Source of the DNA: Blastomonas ursincola
Lineage (GTDB): Bacteria; Pseudomonadota; Alphaproteobacteria; Sphingomonadales; Sphingomonadaceae
Assembly (NCBI RefSeq): GCF_013607875.1
Contig: NZ_VDES01000002.1
Span: 885,638-949,637 of the forward strand
DNA: 64,000 bases
Reading direction: 5' to 3'
Of the stretch, positions 1 through 10,925 are shown piece by piece (position 1 is the stretch's first letter; every line of letters begins with the position of its first letter). The notes beneath the pieces were generated by a model. It was not told the origin of the DNA. It ran no database searches and was given only the letters and a program-made list of their open reading frames with translations. A program made the position numbers and the translations under genes.

Positions 1-172
1 AGCCGAAATGGTTGACTTCCCAGCCGATCAGCGAATGGCCGGGGTCGGTCTTGTAGGTACCGGCGGTGACGCGCGACGCGTCCTTCTGGCCGGGCAGCTG
101 CATGCCCTGGCCGATCAGCGGCGTGGTGGCGACAGCGGCGGCGAGGGCGAGGATGGCGATGGTCTTGCGCAT
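1..172 (-). CDS. YceI-family periplasmic protein, N-terminal part only
   Basis: The reading frame starts at an ATG behind a clear AAGGAG ribosome site and runs off the left edge of the window. The visible 57 residues begin with a Sec signal peptide (MRKTIAILALAAAVA), followed by mature sequence with TYKTDPGHSLIGWEVNHFG. That matches the first beta strands of YceI proteins, which usually read TYxIDPxHSxxxFxVxHxG. The family forms a periplasmic lipocalin-like barrel that binds polyisoprenoid lipids. Most of the protein lies outside the window. It is separated by 83 bases from bioA, which is on the same strand upstream. Confidence 0.75.
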   Translation of the reverse strand, partial: MRKTIAILALAAAVATTPLIGQGMQLPGQKDASRVTAGTYKTDPGHSLIGWEVNHFG

Positions 173-255
173 GACGAACTCCTTGGGAGGGTAGGAAGCC
201 CGAAACTGTGGCTCCGAGGCCCCCAAGTCAATCATTGTTCCGCGCAACGCAGCGT

Positions 256-1509
256 TTACGTTTTGCGCTCCAAGCCATCGCGCACCACGGCATAGACATG
301 GCTCAGCTGCTCGGCCGTGATGCAATAGGGCGGCATGACATAGACGGTGTTGCCCAGCGGCCGGATCAGCACGCCATGCGCCTTGCCGAACGCGTTCAGA
401 TGCACCGCCCAGTTCGACAGGTAACCGCTGGTATCGGCAGCAAGATCGAACGCGGCGATTGTGCCGCACTGGCGCGTGCTTTCGACCTTGGGATGCGATG
501 CGATCGCGGTCAGCTCGGAGGCCTGCATCGCGGCAAGCCCGACGATCCGCGCCTGCACCGGCTCGTCGCGCCAGATGGAAAGGTTGGCCACCGCCGCCGC
601 GCAGGCGATCGGGTTGGCGGTATAGCTGCTCGAATGGAAGAAGCAGTCGGCGCGGTCCTGCGACCAATGCGCCATGAAGATATCCTCGCGCGCCATGGTG
701 ACGGCCAGCGGCACCGCCCCGCCGGTCAATCCCTTGGACAGGCACATTATGTCGGGCACCACGCCTGCCTGTTCGCAGGCGAGCAGGCTGCCAGTGCGGC
801 CCCAGCCGGTCATCACCTCGTCGGCGATGAACAGCACGCCATGGCGGGCGCAGATCGAGGCCATCTCGGCGAGGACATGCGGCGGGTAGAACAGCATACC
901 GCCCGCACCCAGCACCAGCGGCTCGACGATGAACGCCGCCGCGCCTGCCTTGCACGCCGCCTCCAGCGCATCGAGCGTCGCCTGCTCGGCCCCGGTCGCG
1001 GGGAAGGGGATGCTGGTCACGTCGAATAGCAGCGGCGCATAGGGCCGGTTGAACACGCCGCGCGCGCCCACTGACATCGCGCCGATGGTGTCGCCGTGAT
1101 AGCTGTGCTCCATCACGATGATGCCCTGGCGCGGTTCTTTCCGGTTGTGGAAATAGCCGAGCGCCATTTTCAGCGCGACCTCGACCGCAGTCGACCCTGA
1201 ATCGCTGAAGAACACGCGGGTCAGTGCCTCGGGCATGATCTCGGTCAGACCGCGCGCCAGCGTCTCTGCCGGTTCGTGCGTCCATCCGGCAAAGATGATC
1301 TGGTCGAGCCGGTCCGCCTGCTCGCGGATCGCGGCCATGATGCGCGGATGCGCATGGCCGTGCGTCGTTACCCACCAGCTCGAGATCGCATCGATCCATG
1401 TCCGGCCATCGGCGCCATGCAGCAGCGCGCCTTGCCCGCGCGCGATCAGCGGAATGTCCTCACCCAGCCCATGCTGGGTGAACGGATGCCAGACCGGGGA
1501 ATCGCTCAT
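256..1509 (-). CDS. bioA: Adenosylmethionine-8-amino-7-oxononanoate aminotransferase (BioA)
   Basis: A class III PLP aminotransferase of 417 residues, the normal BioA length. It converts 7-keto-8-aminopelargonate to 7,8-diaminopelargonate in cytosolic biotin synthesis with SAM as amino donor. Visible marks are the substrate-pocket tryptophans in SSWWVTTHGH (residues 43-52), the cofactor aspartate in FIADEVMTGWGRTG (about 230) and the PLP lysine in CLSKGLTGG (K259). The start overlaps the end of bioD by four bases, so the two are translationally coupled. It is the last gene of bioF-bioD-bioA; bioB and bioC are not in the window. Confidence 0.95.
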   Translation of the reverse strand: MSDSPVWHPFTQHGLGEDIPLIARGQGALLHGADGRTWIDAISSWWVTTHGHAHPRIMAAIREQADRLDQIIFAGWTHEPAETLARGLTEIMPEALTRVFFSDSGSTAVEVALKMALGYFHNRKEPRQGIIVMEHSYHGDTIGAMSVGARGVFNRPYAPLLFDVTSIPFPATGAEQATLDALEAACKAGAAAFIVEPLVLGAGGMLFYPPHVLAEMASICARHGVLFIADEVMTGWGRTGSLLACEQAGVVPDIMCLSKGLTGGAVPLAVTMAREDIFMAHWSQDRADCFFHSSSYTANPIACAAAVANLSIWRDEPVQARIVGLAAMQASELTAIASHPKVESTRQCGTIAAFDLAADTSGYLSNWAVHLNAFGKAHGVLIRPLGNTVYVMPPYCITAEQLSHVYAVVRDGLERKT

Positions 1510-2123
1510 GCGAAACCGGCGAGGTCGAACCCGGCGGCGAATGCCGCGCGCAGCGCCTCGGGCGTGATTTCGGGCAGCATGTCGAGCCGGCCCAGGCGGC
1601 GGATGCCGGACATCTGCGTGATGGTCATCTCGCTGTCGGGTATCGGCTCGCCGATGAACGCGATGCCATGGATCGGCACGCCGCGCGCCTTGAGCACCTC
1701 GACCGTCATCAGGCTGTGGTTGATCGTGCCCAAGGCGGTACGCGCGCAGACGATGACCGGGATCTGCCAGCGCGCGAAGATATCGGCATAGAGCACCTGC
1801 CGCGTTACCGGCACCAGCGCACCGCCCGCGCCTTCGATCACCAGCGGCGCATCGACATGCGGAGGGGTGAGCGCATCGGTGTCGATTGTGACGCCGTCGA
1901 TCTCGGCCGAGCGGTGCGGCGAAAGCGGGCTCACCAGCCGCCAGGCTTCGGGCAGCGTGGAGCCCGGAGCCATGCGCTCGACGAACTGGGTGTCGGTCTC
2001 GTCCTCGATGCCCGATTGCACGGGCTTCCAGTAACGAGCGGAAAGCGCCTGGGTCAGCGCAGCACTGAACACCGACTTGCCGATTCCGGTGTCGGTGCCT
2101 GTCACAACAAATCGCGGTTTCAT
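1506..2123 (-). CDS. bioD: Dethiobiotin synthetase (BioD)
   Basis: A 205-residue ATP-dependent carboxylase that closes the ureido ring of dethiobiotin from diaminopelargonate, CO2 and ATP. The P-loop GTDTGIGKS lies at residues 9-17, and the later VIEGAGGALVPV segment is the second family signature. Its start overlaps the bioF stop and its end overlaps the bioA start, both by four bases. It is therefore the middle gene of a tightly coupled bioF-bioD-bioA unit. Length is slightly short of the E. coli enzyme (about 225) but all motifs are present. Confidence 0.95.
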   Translation of the reverse strand: MKPRFVVTGTDTGIGKSVFSAALTQALSARYWKPVQSGIEDETDTQFVERMAPGSTLPEAWRLVSPLSPHRSAEIDGVTIDTDALTPPHVDAPLVIEGAGGALVPVTRQVLYADIFARWQIPVIVCARTALGTINHSLMTVEVLKARGVPIHGIAFIGEPIPDSEMTITQMSGIRRLGRLDMLPEITPEALRAAFAAGFDLAGFA

Positions 2124-3262
2124 GCGGGGATCATGATCTTGTCGAGTGATTCGGAGAGCGCGCCGATATCACCCTTTGTCACGTTGCGGGTAATCGAAAT
2201 TCTGAGGCGCGCGGTGCCCTGCGGTACGGTCGGCGGGCGGATGCCGCGAATATCGAAGCCCTGGCGCTGCAGGGCCGAGGCGATGCGCATCGTGCGCGCA
2301 TCCTCGCCGATGATGACGGGCAGGATCTGCGTGTCGGCAGGGGCTGCGCCGAGCCGGGGGGCGAGCAGGCTGCGCGCTTCGGCCACACGCGCGAACAGGT
2401 CCTCGCGCCAGTCGTCATGGCTCGCCACCAGGCCGATCGCCTTGCGCACCATATGCGCGACCAGCGGCGAAGGGGCGGTGGAGAAGATGAACGGACGTGC
2501 GCGATTGACCAGGAAATCGATCGCGACGCGGGGGGCGCAGATCAGCGCGCCTTCGCAGCCCAATGCCTTGCCGCAGGTGTGCAGCGTGATGACATTCGGC
2601 TGGTCGGCCAGCGCCTCGGCGAGGCCGCGTCCGCCGGTGCCGAAAACCCCGGTCGCATGCGCCTCGTCGATGATCAGGATGGCTTCGTGCCGAGCGGCGA
2701 CTTGCGCGAGATCGCCGAGCGGTGCGCGGTCGCCGTCCATGCTGTACAGGCTCTCGACCGCGATCCATGCGCGGCCCGTGCCTCCGCAAGCGCGCCAGGC
2801 GGTGATGGCATCGTCGAACGCCTGGGGGTCGTTGTGCGCCGCGGCGCGCGTCTCGGCGCGGCCGAGCTTCATGCCGTCATGCGCCGATGCGTGGATCAGC
2901 GCGTCGTAGATCACCAGGTCGCCACGCTGGGGCAGGGTGGCGAAGATCGCGGCATTGGCAGCAAAACCCGTCGCCATGAACAGCGCCGCTTCGGTGCCGT
3001 AATGCGCGGCGGCCTCGGCCTCGAGCGCCTCGTGCGCCGGATGGTTTCCGCGCAGCAACCGCGACCCGCCCGAGCCTGCGGGCAGGCCGAGCGCCATTCC
3101 CTCGCGCAGCGCATCGTGGAGCAGGGTGGAGCCGGCAAGGCCCAGATAGTCGTTCGAGGCGAAGTCCTTGCCCGAACGCGGCGCGAGGCTGCGCAGCCTC
3201 GACCCCCTTTTCAGGGAGTCGAGCTGTGCAGCCTGTTCCTTGAAAAACGCGTTGATGGGCAA
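2120..3262 (-). CDS. bioF: 8-amino-7-oxononanoate synthase (BioF)
   Basis: A PLP-dependent alpha-oxoamine synthase of 380 residues that condenses pimeloyl-CoA (or pimeloyl-ACP) with alanine in biotin synthesis. The PLP-phosphate region IIDEAHATGVFG lies at 198-208 and the Schiff-base lysine is K232 in HTCGKALGCEGA. The apparent start is TTG; no ATG or GTG occurs in frame near it and the ribosome site is weak. The gene begins only four bases after the ilvC stop codon, so reinitiation from ilvC is a likely source of translation. Downstream it overlaps bioD. Confidence 0.93.
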   Translation of the reverse strand: MPINAFFKEQAAQLDSLKRGSRLRSLAPRSGKDFASNDYLGLAGSTLLHDALREGMALGLPAGSGGSRLLRGNHPAHEALEAEAAAHYGTEAALFMATGFAANAAIFATLPQRGDLVIYDALIHASAHDGMKLGRAETRAAAHNDPQAFDDAITAWRACGGTGRAWIAVESLYSMDGDRAPLGDLAQVAARHEAILIIDEAHATGVFGTGGRGLAEALADQPNVITLHTCGKALGCEGALICAPRVAIDFLVNRARPFIFSTAPSPLVAHMVRKAIGLVASHDDWREDLFARVAEARSLLAPRLGAAPADTQILPVIIGEDARTMRIASALQRQGFDIRGIRPPTVPQGTARLRISITRNVTKGDIGALSESLDKIMIPA

Positions 3263-3266
3263 GGGC

Positions 3267-4917
<1,651 letters not shown>

Positions 4918-4918
<1 letters not shown>

Positions 4919-6666
4919 CAGACCAGGGCTTTCGCTTCGTCTTCCATCGTCCCGGCGACTTCATCGCCGTAGAGGATCATGTCGGTATGGGCCGCGCCCG
5001 AAGGGATCATCGGCAGGCAGTTGGCGAGCTTGGCGACGCGGCAGTCGACCATCACGGGACCCGGATGATCGATCATTGCCTGGATGCCGCTGTCGAGCTC
5101 GCTTTCATCCGAAATGCGGATGCCCTTCCAGCCATAGGCTTCGGCCAGCGCGACGAAATCGGGCAGCGCGTCGGAATAGCTTTCCGAATAGCGGCTTTCA
5201 TAGGTCAGCTGCTGCCACTGGCGCACCATGCCCATATATTCGTTGTTGAGGATGAAGATCTTGACCGGCAGCCGATATTGCGTCGCGGTGCCCAGTTCCT
5301 GGATGTTCATCTGGATCGAGGCTTCGCCGGCAATGTCGATGCACAGCGCGTCAGGGCAGCCGAGCTGCGCGCCGATCGCGGCGGGCAGGCCATAGCCCAT
5401 GGTGCCGAGCCCGCCCGAGGTCAGCCACTTGTTCGGCTGTTCGAAGCGGAAATATTGCGCGGCCCACATCTGGTGCTGGCCGACCTCGGTCGAGATGATC
5501 GGGCTCTGGTCCTTGGTCAGCGCATAGAGCCGCTCGATTGCCAGCTGCGGCATGATCTCGCTCTTGTTGGCAGGATAGGCCAGGCACTCGCGCGTGCGCC
5601 ATCCGGCGATCCGCGCCTTCCATTCGGAAAAGTCGCGCGGGGAATGGCCGATCGCATCCAGCTGGTCGATGATCTGCTGCAGCACGGTGGCGCAATCGCC
5701 GACAATGCCGAGATCGACGCGCACGGTCTTGTTGATCGACGAGCGGTCGATATCGATATGGATCTTCTTGGAATTTGGCGCGAAGGCATCGAGCCTGCCA
5801 GTGACGCGGTCGTCGAAGCGCGCGCCGACGCAGATGATCAGGTCCGCGCGGTTCATCGTCATGTTGGCTTCATAGGTGCCGTGCATGCCCAGCATGCCCA
5901 GCCAGTCGGGATGCTCGGAGGGAAAGGCGCCGAGGCCCATGAGCGTCGAGGTGACCGGCGCATTGGTCATCGCTTGAAGCTGGCGCAGCAATTGCGTCGC
6001 TTCCGGTCCCGAATTGATGACGCCGCCACCCGAATAGATGACCGGACTTGTCGCCTCAGCGATCATCTGCGCGGCGGTGGCGATGTCGTCCGCCGTGCCC
6101 GCCTTGACCGGAGCATAGCGCATGTTCGGGCGGGCAGGGGTGTCGCCGTCATGCGCGGCGGTGGCGACCTGGACGTCCTTGGGGATGTCGATCAGCACCG
6201 GGCCGGGCCGGCCCTGCGTGGCGATATGGAACGCCTCGCGCACCGTCGAGGCGAGCCGCGCGGGGTCCTTCACCAGATAATTGTGCTTGGTGCAGTGGCG
6301 GGTGATGCCGATCGTGTCGGCCTCCTGAAACGCATCGGTGCCGATCAGCGTGGTAGCGACCTGGCCGGTGATGACGACCATCGGGATCGAATCCATCAGC
6401 GCATCGGTGATGCCGGTGACCGCATTGGTCGCGCCCGGGCCCGAGGTGACGAGCACGACGCCCGGCTTGCCGGTGGCGCGGGCATAGCCCTCTGCGGCGT
6501 GGGCGGCGGCCTGTTCGTGCCGGACGAGAATGTGGCGCAGCGAGGGATGGCCGAAAATCGCGTCGTAAATCGGCAGTACCGCGCCGCCAGGATAGCCGAA
6601 GATCACTTCGACGCCCTGTTCGACCAGCGTTTCAACCAGTATCTGCGCGCCGCTCAATTCGGCCAT
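4918..6666 (-). CDS. ilvB: Acetolactate synthase large (catalytic) subunit
   Basis: A 582-residue ThDP- and FAD-dependent enzyme joining two pyruvates, or pyruvate and 2-ketobutyrate, in the first common step of branched-chain amino acid synthesis. The catalytic glutamate is E51 in [15 protein letters not shown], the FAD region lies around 260-290, and the ThDP-metal motif spans 447-475. That motif reads GEAS followed by NNEYMGM, where most relatives have GDGS or GDAS, so the usual metal-ligand aspartate is a glutamate. It is first in the ilvB-ilvH-ilvC-bioFDA run and is preceded by a promoter and a terminator-like attenuator. Confidence 0.96.
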
Positions 6667-6769
6667 GATGCAAGCCTTACTTCGTCGTTAAACCGCAGCC
6701 CGCTTAGACAAGCTGGGCCGATGTTGCAAAACCATATGCTGCCTTGGGTGCCGCATCCCTGCCCTCAGC

Positions 6770-6803
6770 AAAAAAGCACCCGGCGCAGACGGGCCGCGCC
6801 GGG
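6770..6803 (-). terminator. Rho-independent terminator or attenuator in the ilvB leader
   Basis: Read on the minus strand, CCCGGCGC and GCGCCGGG form a perfect eight-pair GC stem with a nine-base loop, followed by TGC and six T residues. It lies about 105 bases before the ilvB start and downstream of a TTGACA promoter at 6859-6887. That placement fits transcription attenuation of the ilv operon. It could also simply terminate miaA, whose stop is about 90 bases upstream on the same strand. Confidence 0.75.
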
Positions 6804-6858
6804 CAGGGTGAATATGCGACGTGTCAGAAGGGCGCTGGCAGCAACGCCTGACGAGGCC

Positions 6859-6887
6859 GATCTATGCGACATAAAATGCCGTGTCAA
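6859..6887 (-). promoter_or_regulatory. Probable sigma-70 promoter of the ilvB operon
   Basis: On the minus strand a perfect TTGACA (6887-6882) is followed after 17 bases by TAGATC (6864-6859), a fair -10 element. It begins just four bases after the miaA stop codon and would start transcription near 6852, giving a leader of roughly 185 bases that contains the terminator hairpin. The promoter is inferred from sequence only. Confidence 0.5.
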
Positions 6888-6890
6888 CAG

Positions 6891-7856
6891 CTAAATGAGA
6901 AATAAAATATCAAAATCCAGCCCATCGCTATCCGAATATGGCTTCGTATACCGTTGCCAGCTCTCCGGCGGCTGGTTGCGGAACCAAGTATATTGCCGCT
7001 TGGCATATTGGCGGGTGGCAAGCTGGCCTGCGGCCAGCGCAGCCTCGCGCGTCAGTTCTCCGCGCAACAGCCCGGCAATTTCGGGCACGCCGATCGCGCG
7101 CATCACCGGCAGATCGCCATCGAGTCCGCGCGCCAGCAATGCCTCGACCTCCTCGACCGCGCCCGAGTCCAGCATGGCGGCGAACCTGCGATCGCAGCGT
7201 TCGAACAGCCAGTCGCGCGGCGGCAGCAGCACCAGCGGTGCCAGACGAACCGCATCGCCGATGCCGCCCTGCTTGCGCGCCTGCCACGCCTTGAGCGTCT
7301 GACCGGTCGATCGTACCACCTCGAGCGCGCGCGCGACGCGGGTGGTATCCGCCGCGTTCAGGCGCGCGGCGGCTACAGGGTCTTCGGTCTGGAGCGCGGC
7401 GTAAGCCTCGGCGACCGGCAGCGCGCGCACCGCCTGGCGAATCGCCGGATCGATCGGCGGGACAGGCGCGATGCCGTCGAGCAGCGTGCGCAGGTACAGG
7501 CCGGTGCCGCCGACCAGGATCGGCAGCGCTCCTGCCGCATGCGCTGCAGCGATCTCGCCTCGCGCATCCTCCGCCCAGCGCGCGGCAGAACAGGCTTCGG
7601 CCCCGTCAATATAGCCGAACAGCCGGTGCTTTATGCCGCCCATCTCGCCTTCGGATGGCCGGGCGGACAGGATCGCCAAATCCGAATAAACCTGCGCGCT
7701 GTCGGCATTGATGATCACCACGCGCTGTCCGCGAGATTGCAGAAATTGCGCATAGCGCACCGCCAATCCGCTCTTGCCGCTGGCGGTGGGTCCGGCAATA
7801 AGCGCCAGCGCCGGACGGGTGTTGTCGGCGGTCTCGGGGGAAATGTTCGTGCCCAT
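6891..7856 (-). CDS. miaA: tRNA dimethylallyltransferase (MiaA)
   Basis: A 321-residue enzyme that transfers dimethylallyl from DMAPP to A37 of tRNAs reading UNN codons. The P-loop [12 protein letters not shown] lies near residues 22-33, followed by [13 protein letters not shown] and [14 protein letters not shown], all family signatures. The frame stays open to 7991, but the extra 45 residues are low-complexity and lie opposite serB, so I start at the ATG closest to the P-loop domain. That start overlaps the 5' end of the divergent serB gene. The C-terminus is normal, ending in a short hydrophobic tail just before the ilv promoter. Confidence 0.93.
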   Translation of the reverse strand: MGTNISPETADNTRPALALIAGPTASGKSGLAVRYAQFLQSRGQRVVIINADSAQVYSDLAILSARPSEGEMGGIKHRLFGYIDGAEACSAARWAEDARGEIAAAHAAGALPILVGGTGLYLRTLLDGIAPVPPIDPAIRQAVRALPVAEAYAALQTEDPVAAARLNAADTTRVARALEVVRSTGQTLKAWQARKQGGIGDAVRLAPLVLLPPRDWLFERCDRRFAAMLDSGAVEEVEALLARGLDGDLPVMRAIGVPEIAGLLRGELTREAALAAGQLATRQYAKRQYTWFRNQPPESWQRYTKPYSDSDGLDFDILFLI

Positions 7857-8727
7857 CGCCACGCTGATAGCAGCAGACAGCCTGCCTGCGGGAGAGCTAA
7901 ACGCCGCTGCCGACCGATTGCACGCGGCTGGCCTCGCGATCGGCGAATCGCGCTGGATCGAGCCGGGCCGGGTGGGCGAGCTGCACTTCACCGGTGACCG
8001 CGCCGCCGCCGATGCCGCGCTGGCTGACTATCGCGCCGCCGCCGACGTGCTGGTGCTCGACGATGCAGCGCGCGGCGTGCGCCTGCTCGTGTCCGACATG
8101 GACAGCACGATGATCGCCAATGAATGCATCGACGAGCTCGCCGATTATGCCGGGGTCAAGCCGCAGGTCGCCGAGATTACCGAGCGCGCGATGCAGGGCG
8201 AGCTCGATTTCGAGGCGGCGTTGCGCGAGCGTGTCGCGCTGCTCAAGGGGCTGAGCGAGCATGTCATCGGCGATTGCCTCGGCCACCGCATCCAGCCGAT
8301 GCCGGGCGCGCGCACGCTGGTGCGCACGCTGCGCTCGCGCGGCGTGGATTGCGTGCTCGTCTCGGGCGGCTTTCATTCCTTTGCCGACGTGATCGGCGCG
8401 GAGCTGGGCTTCAACGCGGTGTTCGCCAACCGGCTGGTAATCGAGCACGGCCATATGACCGGCGCGCTCGAAGGCGGGATCGTCGATGCCGCGCGCAAGG
8501 CGGCGATCCTGATGGAGCAAGCGGTGGGCCAGGGGCTCGAGGTGGCGCAGGTGATCGCGCTGGGCGACGGCGCGAACGACATCCCGATGCTCAAGGCCGC
8601 AGGCACGGGCGTCGCCTATCACGCCAAGCCCGCCGCGGTCGCCGCCGCCGACGCGCATATCGCGCACGGCGACTGGACGGCTTTGCTCCACGCGCTGGGT
8701 ATCGCGCGGGGGGACTGGAGCGAATAG
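7849..8727 (+). CDS. serB: Phosphoserine phosphatase (SerB)
   Basis: A HAD-superfamily phosphatase of about 292 residues that releases L-serine from phosphoserine in the last step of serine synthesis. The catalytic loop reads [19 protein letters not shown], where the first aspartate is the nucleophile, followed by [11 protein letters not shown] and the metal site [12 protein letters not shown]. The N-terminal 80 residues form the ACT-like regulatory region. I favour the GTG start at 7849 because the GGGGGA ribosome site is at the right distance; an ATG six bases upstream (7843) is nearly on top of it. The start region overlaps the divergent miaA start. Confidence 0.94.
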   Translation: MPIATLIAADSLPAGELNAAADRLHAAGLAIGESRWIEPGRVGELHFTGDRAAADAALADYRAAADVLVLDDAARGVRLLVSDMDSTMIANECIDELADYAGVKPQVAEITERAMQGELDFEAALRERVALLKGLSEHVIGDCLGHRIQPMPGARTLVRTLRSRGVDCVLVSGGFHSFADVIGAELGFNAVFANRLVIEHGHMTGALEGGIVDAARKAAILMEQAVGQGLEVAQVIALGDGANDIPMLKAAGTGVAYHAKPAAVAAADAHIAHGDWTALLHALGIARGDWSE

Positions 8728-8849
8728 GGGGCTGGGTTTATGCGGCCGACCGATGGTTTCAATGACAGGTGTGCTGTTTGTCGGAGAATACGCCCGTCAC
8801 GGTAAGTTGAGTGCATCCATCGCGAGAACGGGCAGAAAAACATCTGCGT

Positions 8850-9635
8850 TCATTTCGCAAACTCCGTACTGAACGATCCTGCTGATAATTGGCTTGCGAG
8901 ATCTTTCTTACGCCTGTCAGTTATACGCGATTTGCTGCCGTCAAATTTATTCAAGCGGTAGCTATCTATCCAGCCCAAACGCCTCTCGATCCCCGTGGTC
9001 ACGGGATCATCGGTCAACTGAACCGTCACGCGCCTGAGCTTGACGCCCTCGCCGAAACTGGCCGCGAGATCGTCCGGATCGACGCGCTCGACAGTCGTCG
9101 GGTCGGTTATGTCGCGAAAGCGCACCAGCATCGGGCGGGCAGGCATATCCCTGAGAACTCTGATATGGTGAAAGGTCCTGGGCAGCACGATCAGCCGACG
9201 ATTTTGCAGCATGGCTTCATATCGTGCTCTGAACGAGGCGTCAGAGTCATATTTGCCATTCTCATCCCGGACTGCGCCCACTTCCGGAGCCAGGAGAAAC
9301 AGGAGATTTGTCGCCCAATCGACGTCAACATCCGACCGCAGCAGAGCAAACAAGGTTCCGTGCTGCCCCAGATCGATCGTGACAGCCTCGCCGTTGAGTC
9401 GATGCCGCACCGCGCCGGGGCTGGGAATGCTGGTGCTGCTCGTCGTCGATGTAGACACCTCGATCACGCTGGAGCCGGTCTTCAACCCCTCGGGTGTCTC
9501 GACCTCCACTGTCAGCCGATAGCGATAATCGGGCAAGGCGGTGCCGCAGCCGGACAGCAGCACGACAAGGCCAGCCATCAGGGCCGTTACGCCGCGCAAG
9601 CCGCCTGAAATTAACATGCTCAACGCCCCTGCCAT
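8850..9635 (-). CDS. Lipoprotein of unknown function
   Basis: A 261-residue protein with a lipoprotein signal: a hydrophobic stretch (TALMAGLVVLL) ending in the lipobox LLSGC, so Cys30 is probably lipidated. The mature part contains a Ser/Thr-rich run (SVIEVSTSTTSSTSIPSP) and a mixed beta-rich body, with no motif I recognise. The C-terminus is charged (SKSRITDRRKKDLASQ). It stands alone, convergent with serB and on the same strand as the SDR gene further upstream. Its base composition is slightly less GC-rich than neighbouring genes. No function can be assigned. Confidence 0.7.
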   Translation of the reverse strand: MAGALSMLISGGLRGVTALMAGLVVLLSGCGTALPDYRYRLTVEVETPEGLKTGSSVIEVSTSTTSSTSIPSPGAVRHRLNGEAVTIDLGQHGTLFALLRSDVDVDWATNLLFLLAPEVGAVRDENGKYDSDASFRARYEAMLQNRRLIVLPRTFHHIRVLRDMPARPMLVRFRDITDPTTVERVDPDDLAASFGEGVKLRRVTVQLTDDPVTTGIERRLGWIDSYRLNKFDGSKSRITDRRKKDLASQLSAGSFSTEFAK

Positions 9636-9785
9636 CCAAAGCTAATTCCGATGCCAGCAGGAATAGCAGTCGAATGTCACCTAGTGATGAATCGCGATGG
9701 CGGTGCACTAATTCGGCGCGGAATCAAGAAGGGCGCGACGATCGCTCGCCGCGCCCTTCTTCTCGTAACTTTAGCCAGCATCTCT

Positions 9786-9866
9786 CGTCATTCCCGCGAA
9801 AGCGGGAATCCCGCTGTTCTACCTCGACATTCGAGAAGCGGGACCCCCACTATCGCGGGGGTGACG
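9786..9866. repeat. Cloverleaf-like intergenic repeat, copy B
   Basis: This element repeats the architecture of the one at 4313-4384. It has CGTC at one end and GACG at the other, a first arm CCCGCgaaaGCGGG, an enclosing pair AATCCCGCT with AGCGGGACC, and a final arm CCCCCactatcgCGGGGG. The central arm (CTCGACATTCGAG) differs from copy A. It starts 24 bases beyond the 3' end of the SDR gene on the minus strand and could serve as its terminator, though no T-run follows. Confidence 0.75.
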
Positions 9867-9889
9867 GCAATTGGGTTGCGCTGTCCCGA

Positions 9890-10786
9890 TCAGCCCTGCA
9901 GCAGGCGCATGATCGTCATCGCCTGTTCGCTGCCCGACTGCGGCACGGTTTCGCCGGTGCGATCGATGATCTTGTCGAAGATGCGCGCCACGCCTTCGGG
10001 GGTACGCTCGCCTTCGGGGAGCGCCGCGCCCTGGGTCATGGTGACATAGGCCGCGTGGAACGCGCCTGCGCCCGCGCCGATGATCATGTTGGTCGGTGCC
10101 TCTTCAGAGACCAGGTAGAGCGCGGCCGGAACCACGTTCTCGGGCTTGAACTGGGCAAAGGCTTCGGGCGGGAAGATATCTTCGGTCATGCGCGTTCCGG
10201 CGACGGGAGCCAGCGTGTTGACCTTGATGTTGTTCTTCGCGCCTTCGAGATACAGCGTCTTGGTGAGGCCGGCGAGGCCCAGCTTGGCCGCGCCATAGTT
10301 TGCCTGGCCGAAATTGCCGTACAGGCCGGTCGACGAGGCGGTCATCAGGATGCGGCCGTAATTCTGCTCGCGCATCGTTTCCCACACCGCCTTGGTGCAA
10401 TAGCCCGAACCGACGAGGTGGACCTTCACCACGAGGTCGAAATCGGCGGGCTCCATCTTGGCGAAGCTCTTGTCGCGCAGGATGCCGGCATTGTTGATGA
10501 GCACGTGCACGCCGCCCCAGGCTTCCTTGGCCTTGGCGACCATCTCGACCATCTGCTCGTATTCGGTGACCGATCCGCCATTGGCCATGGCTTCGCCGCC
10601 TGCGGCCTTGATCTCCTCGACAACCTTTTCGGCCGCGTCCGAGGTGCCGGTGCCGTCGCGCGCACCGCCCAGATCGTTGACGACAACCTTCGCGCCGCGC
10701 GCGGCAAGCTCGAGCGCATAGGCGCGGCCGAGGCCGCCGCCTGCACCGGTGACGATGGCAACGCGGTCCTTGAAACTGATGGTCAT
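9890..10786 (-). CDS. SDR-family 3-hydroxyacyl-CoA dehydrogenase-like oxidoreductase
   Basis: A 298-residue short-chain dehydrogenase. The NAD(P) motif TGAGGGLGRAYALELA lies at the N-terminus, then NDLGG, NNAGILRD, and the catalytic Ser-Tyr-Lys set (MTASSTGLYGNFGQANYGAAK). The NDLGGARDGTGTSDAAEKVV insertion is typical of the 17-beta-HSD type 4 / peroxisomal multifunctional enzyme branch, which oxidises (3R)-hydroxyacyl-CoA. No hydratase or SCP2 domain is fused. I start at MTISFKDRVAIV rather than three residues earlier. It is a single gene; the substrate is not certain. Confidence 0.85.
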   Translation of the reverse strand: MTISFKDRVAIVTGAGGGLGRAYALELAARGAKVVVNDLGGARDGTGTSDAAEKVVEEIKAAGGEAMANGGSVTEYEQMVEMVAKAKEAWGGVHVLINNAGILRDKSFAKMEPADFDLVVKVHLVGSGYCTKAVWETMREQNYGRILMTASSTGLYGNFGQANYGAAKLGLAGLTKTLYLEGAKNNIKVNTLAPVAGTRMTEDIFPPEAFAQFKPENVVPAALYLVSEEAPTNMIIGAGAGAFHAAYVTMTQGAALPEGERTPEGVARIFDKIIDRTGETVPQSGSEQAMTIMRLLQG

Positions 10787-10925
10787 GGCAAGCATCCCTC
10801 TCTTGAATGCGCGGCATTGCCACGCGGAATGGCGCGGGTTTTAGCCATGTTGAAGCGCTTGGCAAGCGCCAAGCCATGGGCATCCAACTTTACGCGTCCG
10901 TCAAGCAGAGCTGACGCTACGGCGA

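Noticed and set aside
6763-6878. Leader peptide for the ilv attenuator
   Set aside because: The only long frame begins inside the promoter spacer, before the expected transcription start, and is not rich in Ile, Leu or Val codons.
7857-7991. A 45-residue N-terminal extension of miaA
   Set aside because: It overlaps serB coding sequence, has no similarity to MiaA starts and no ribosome site.
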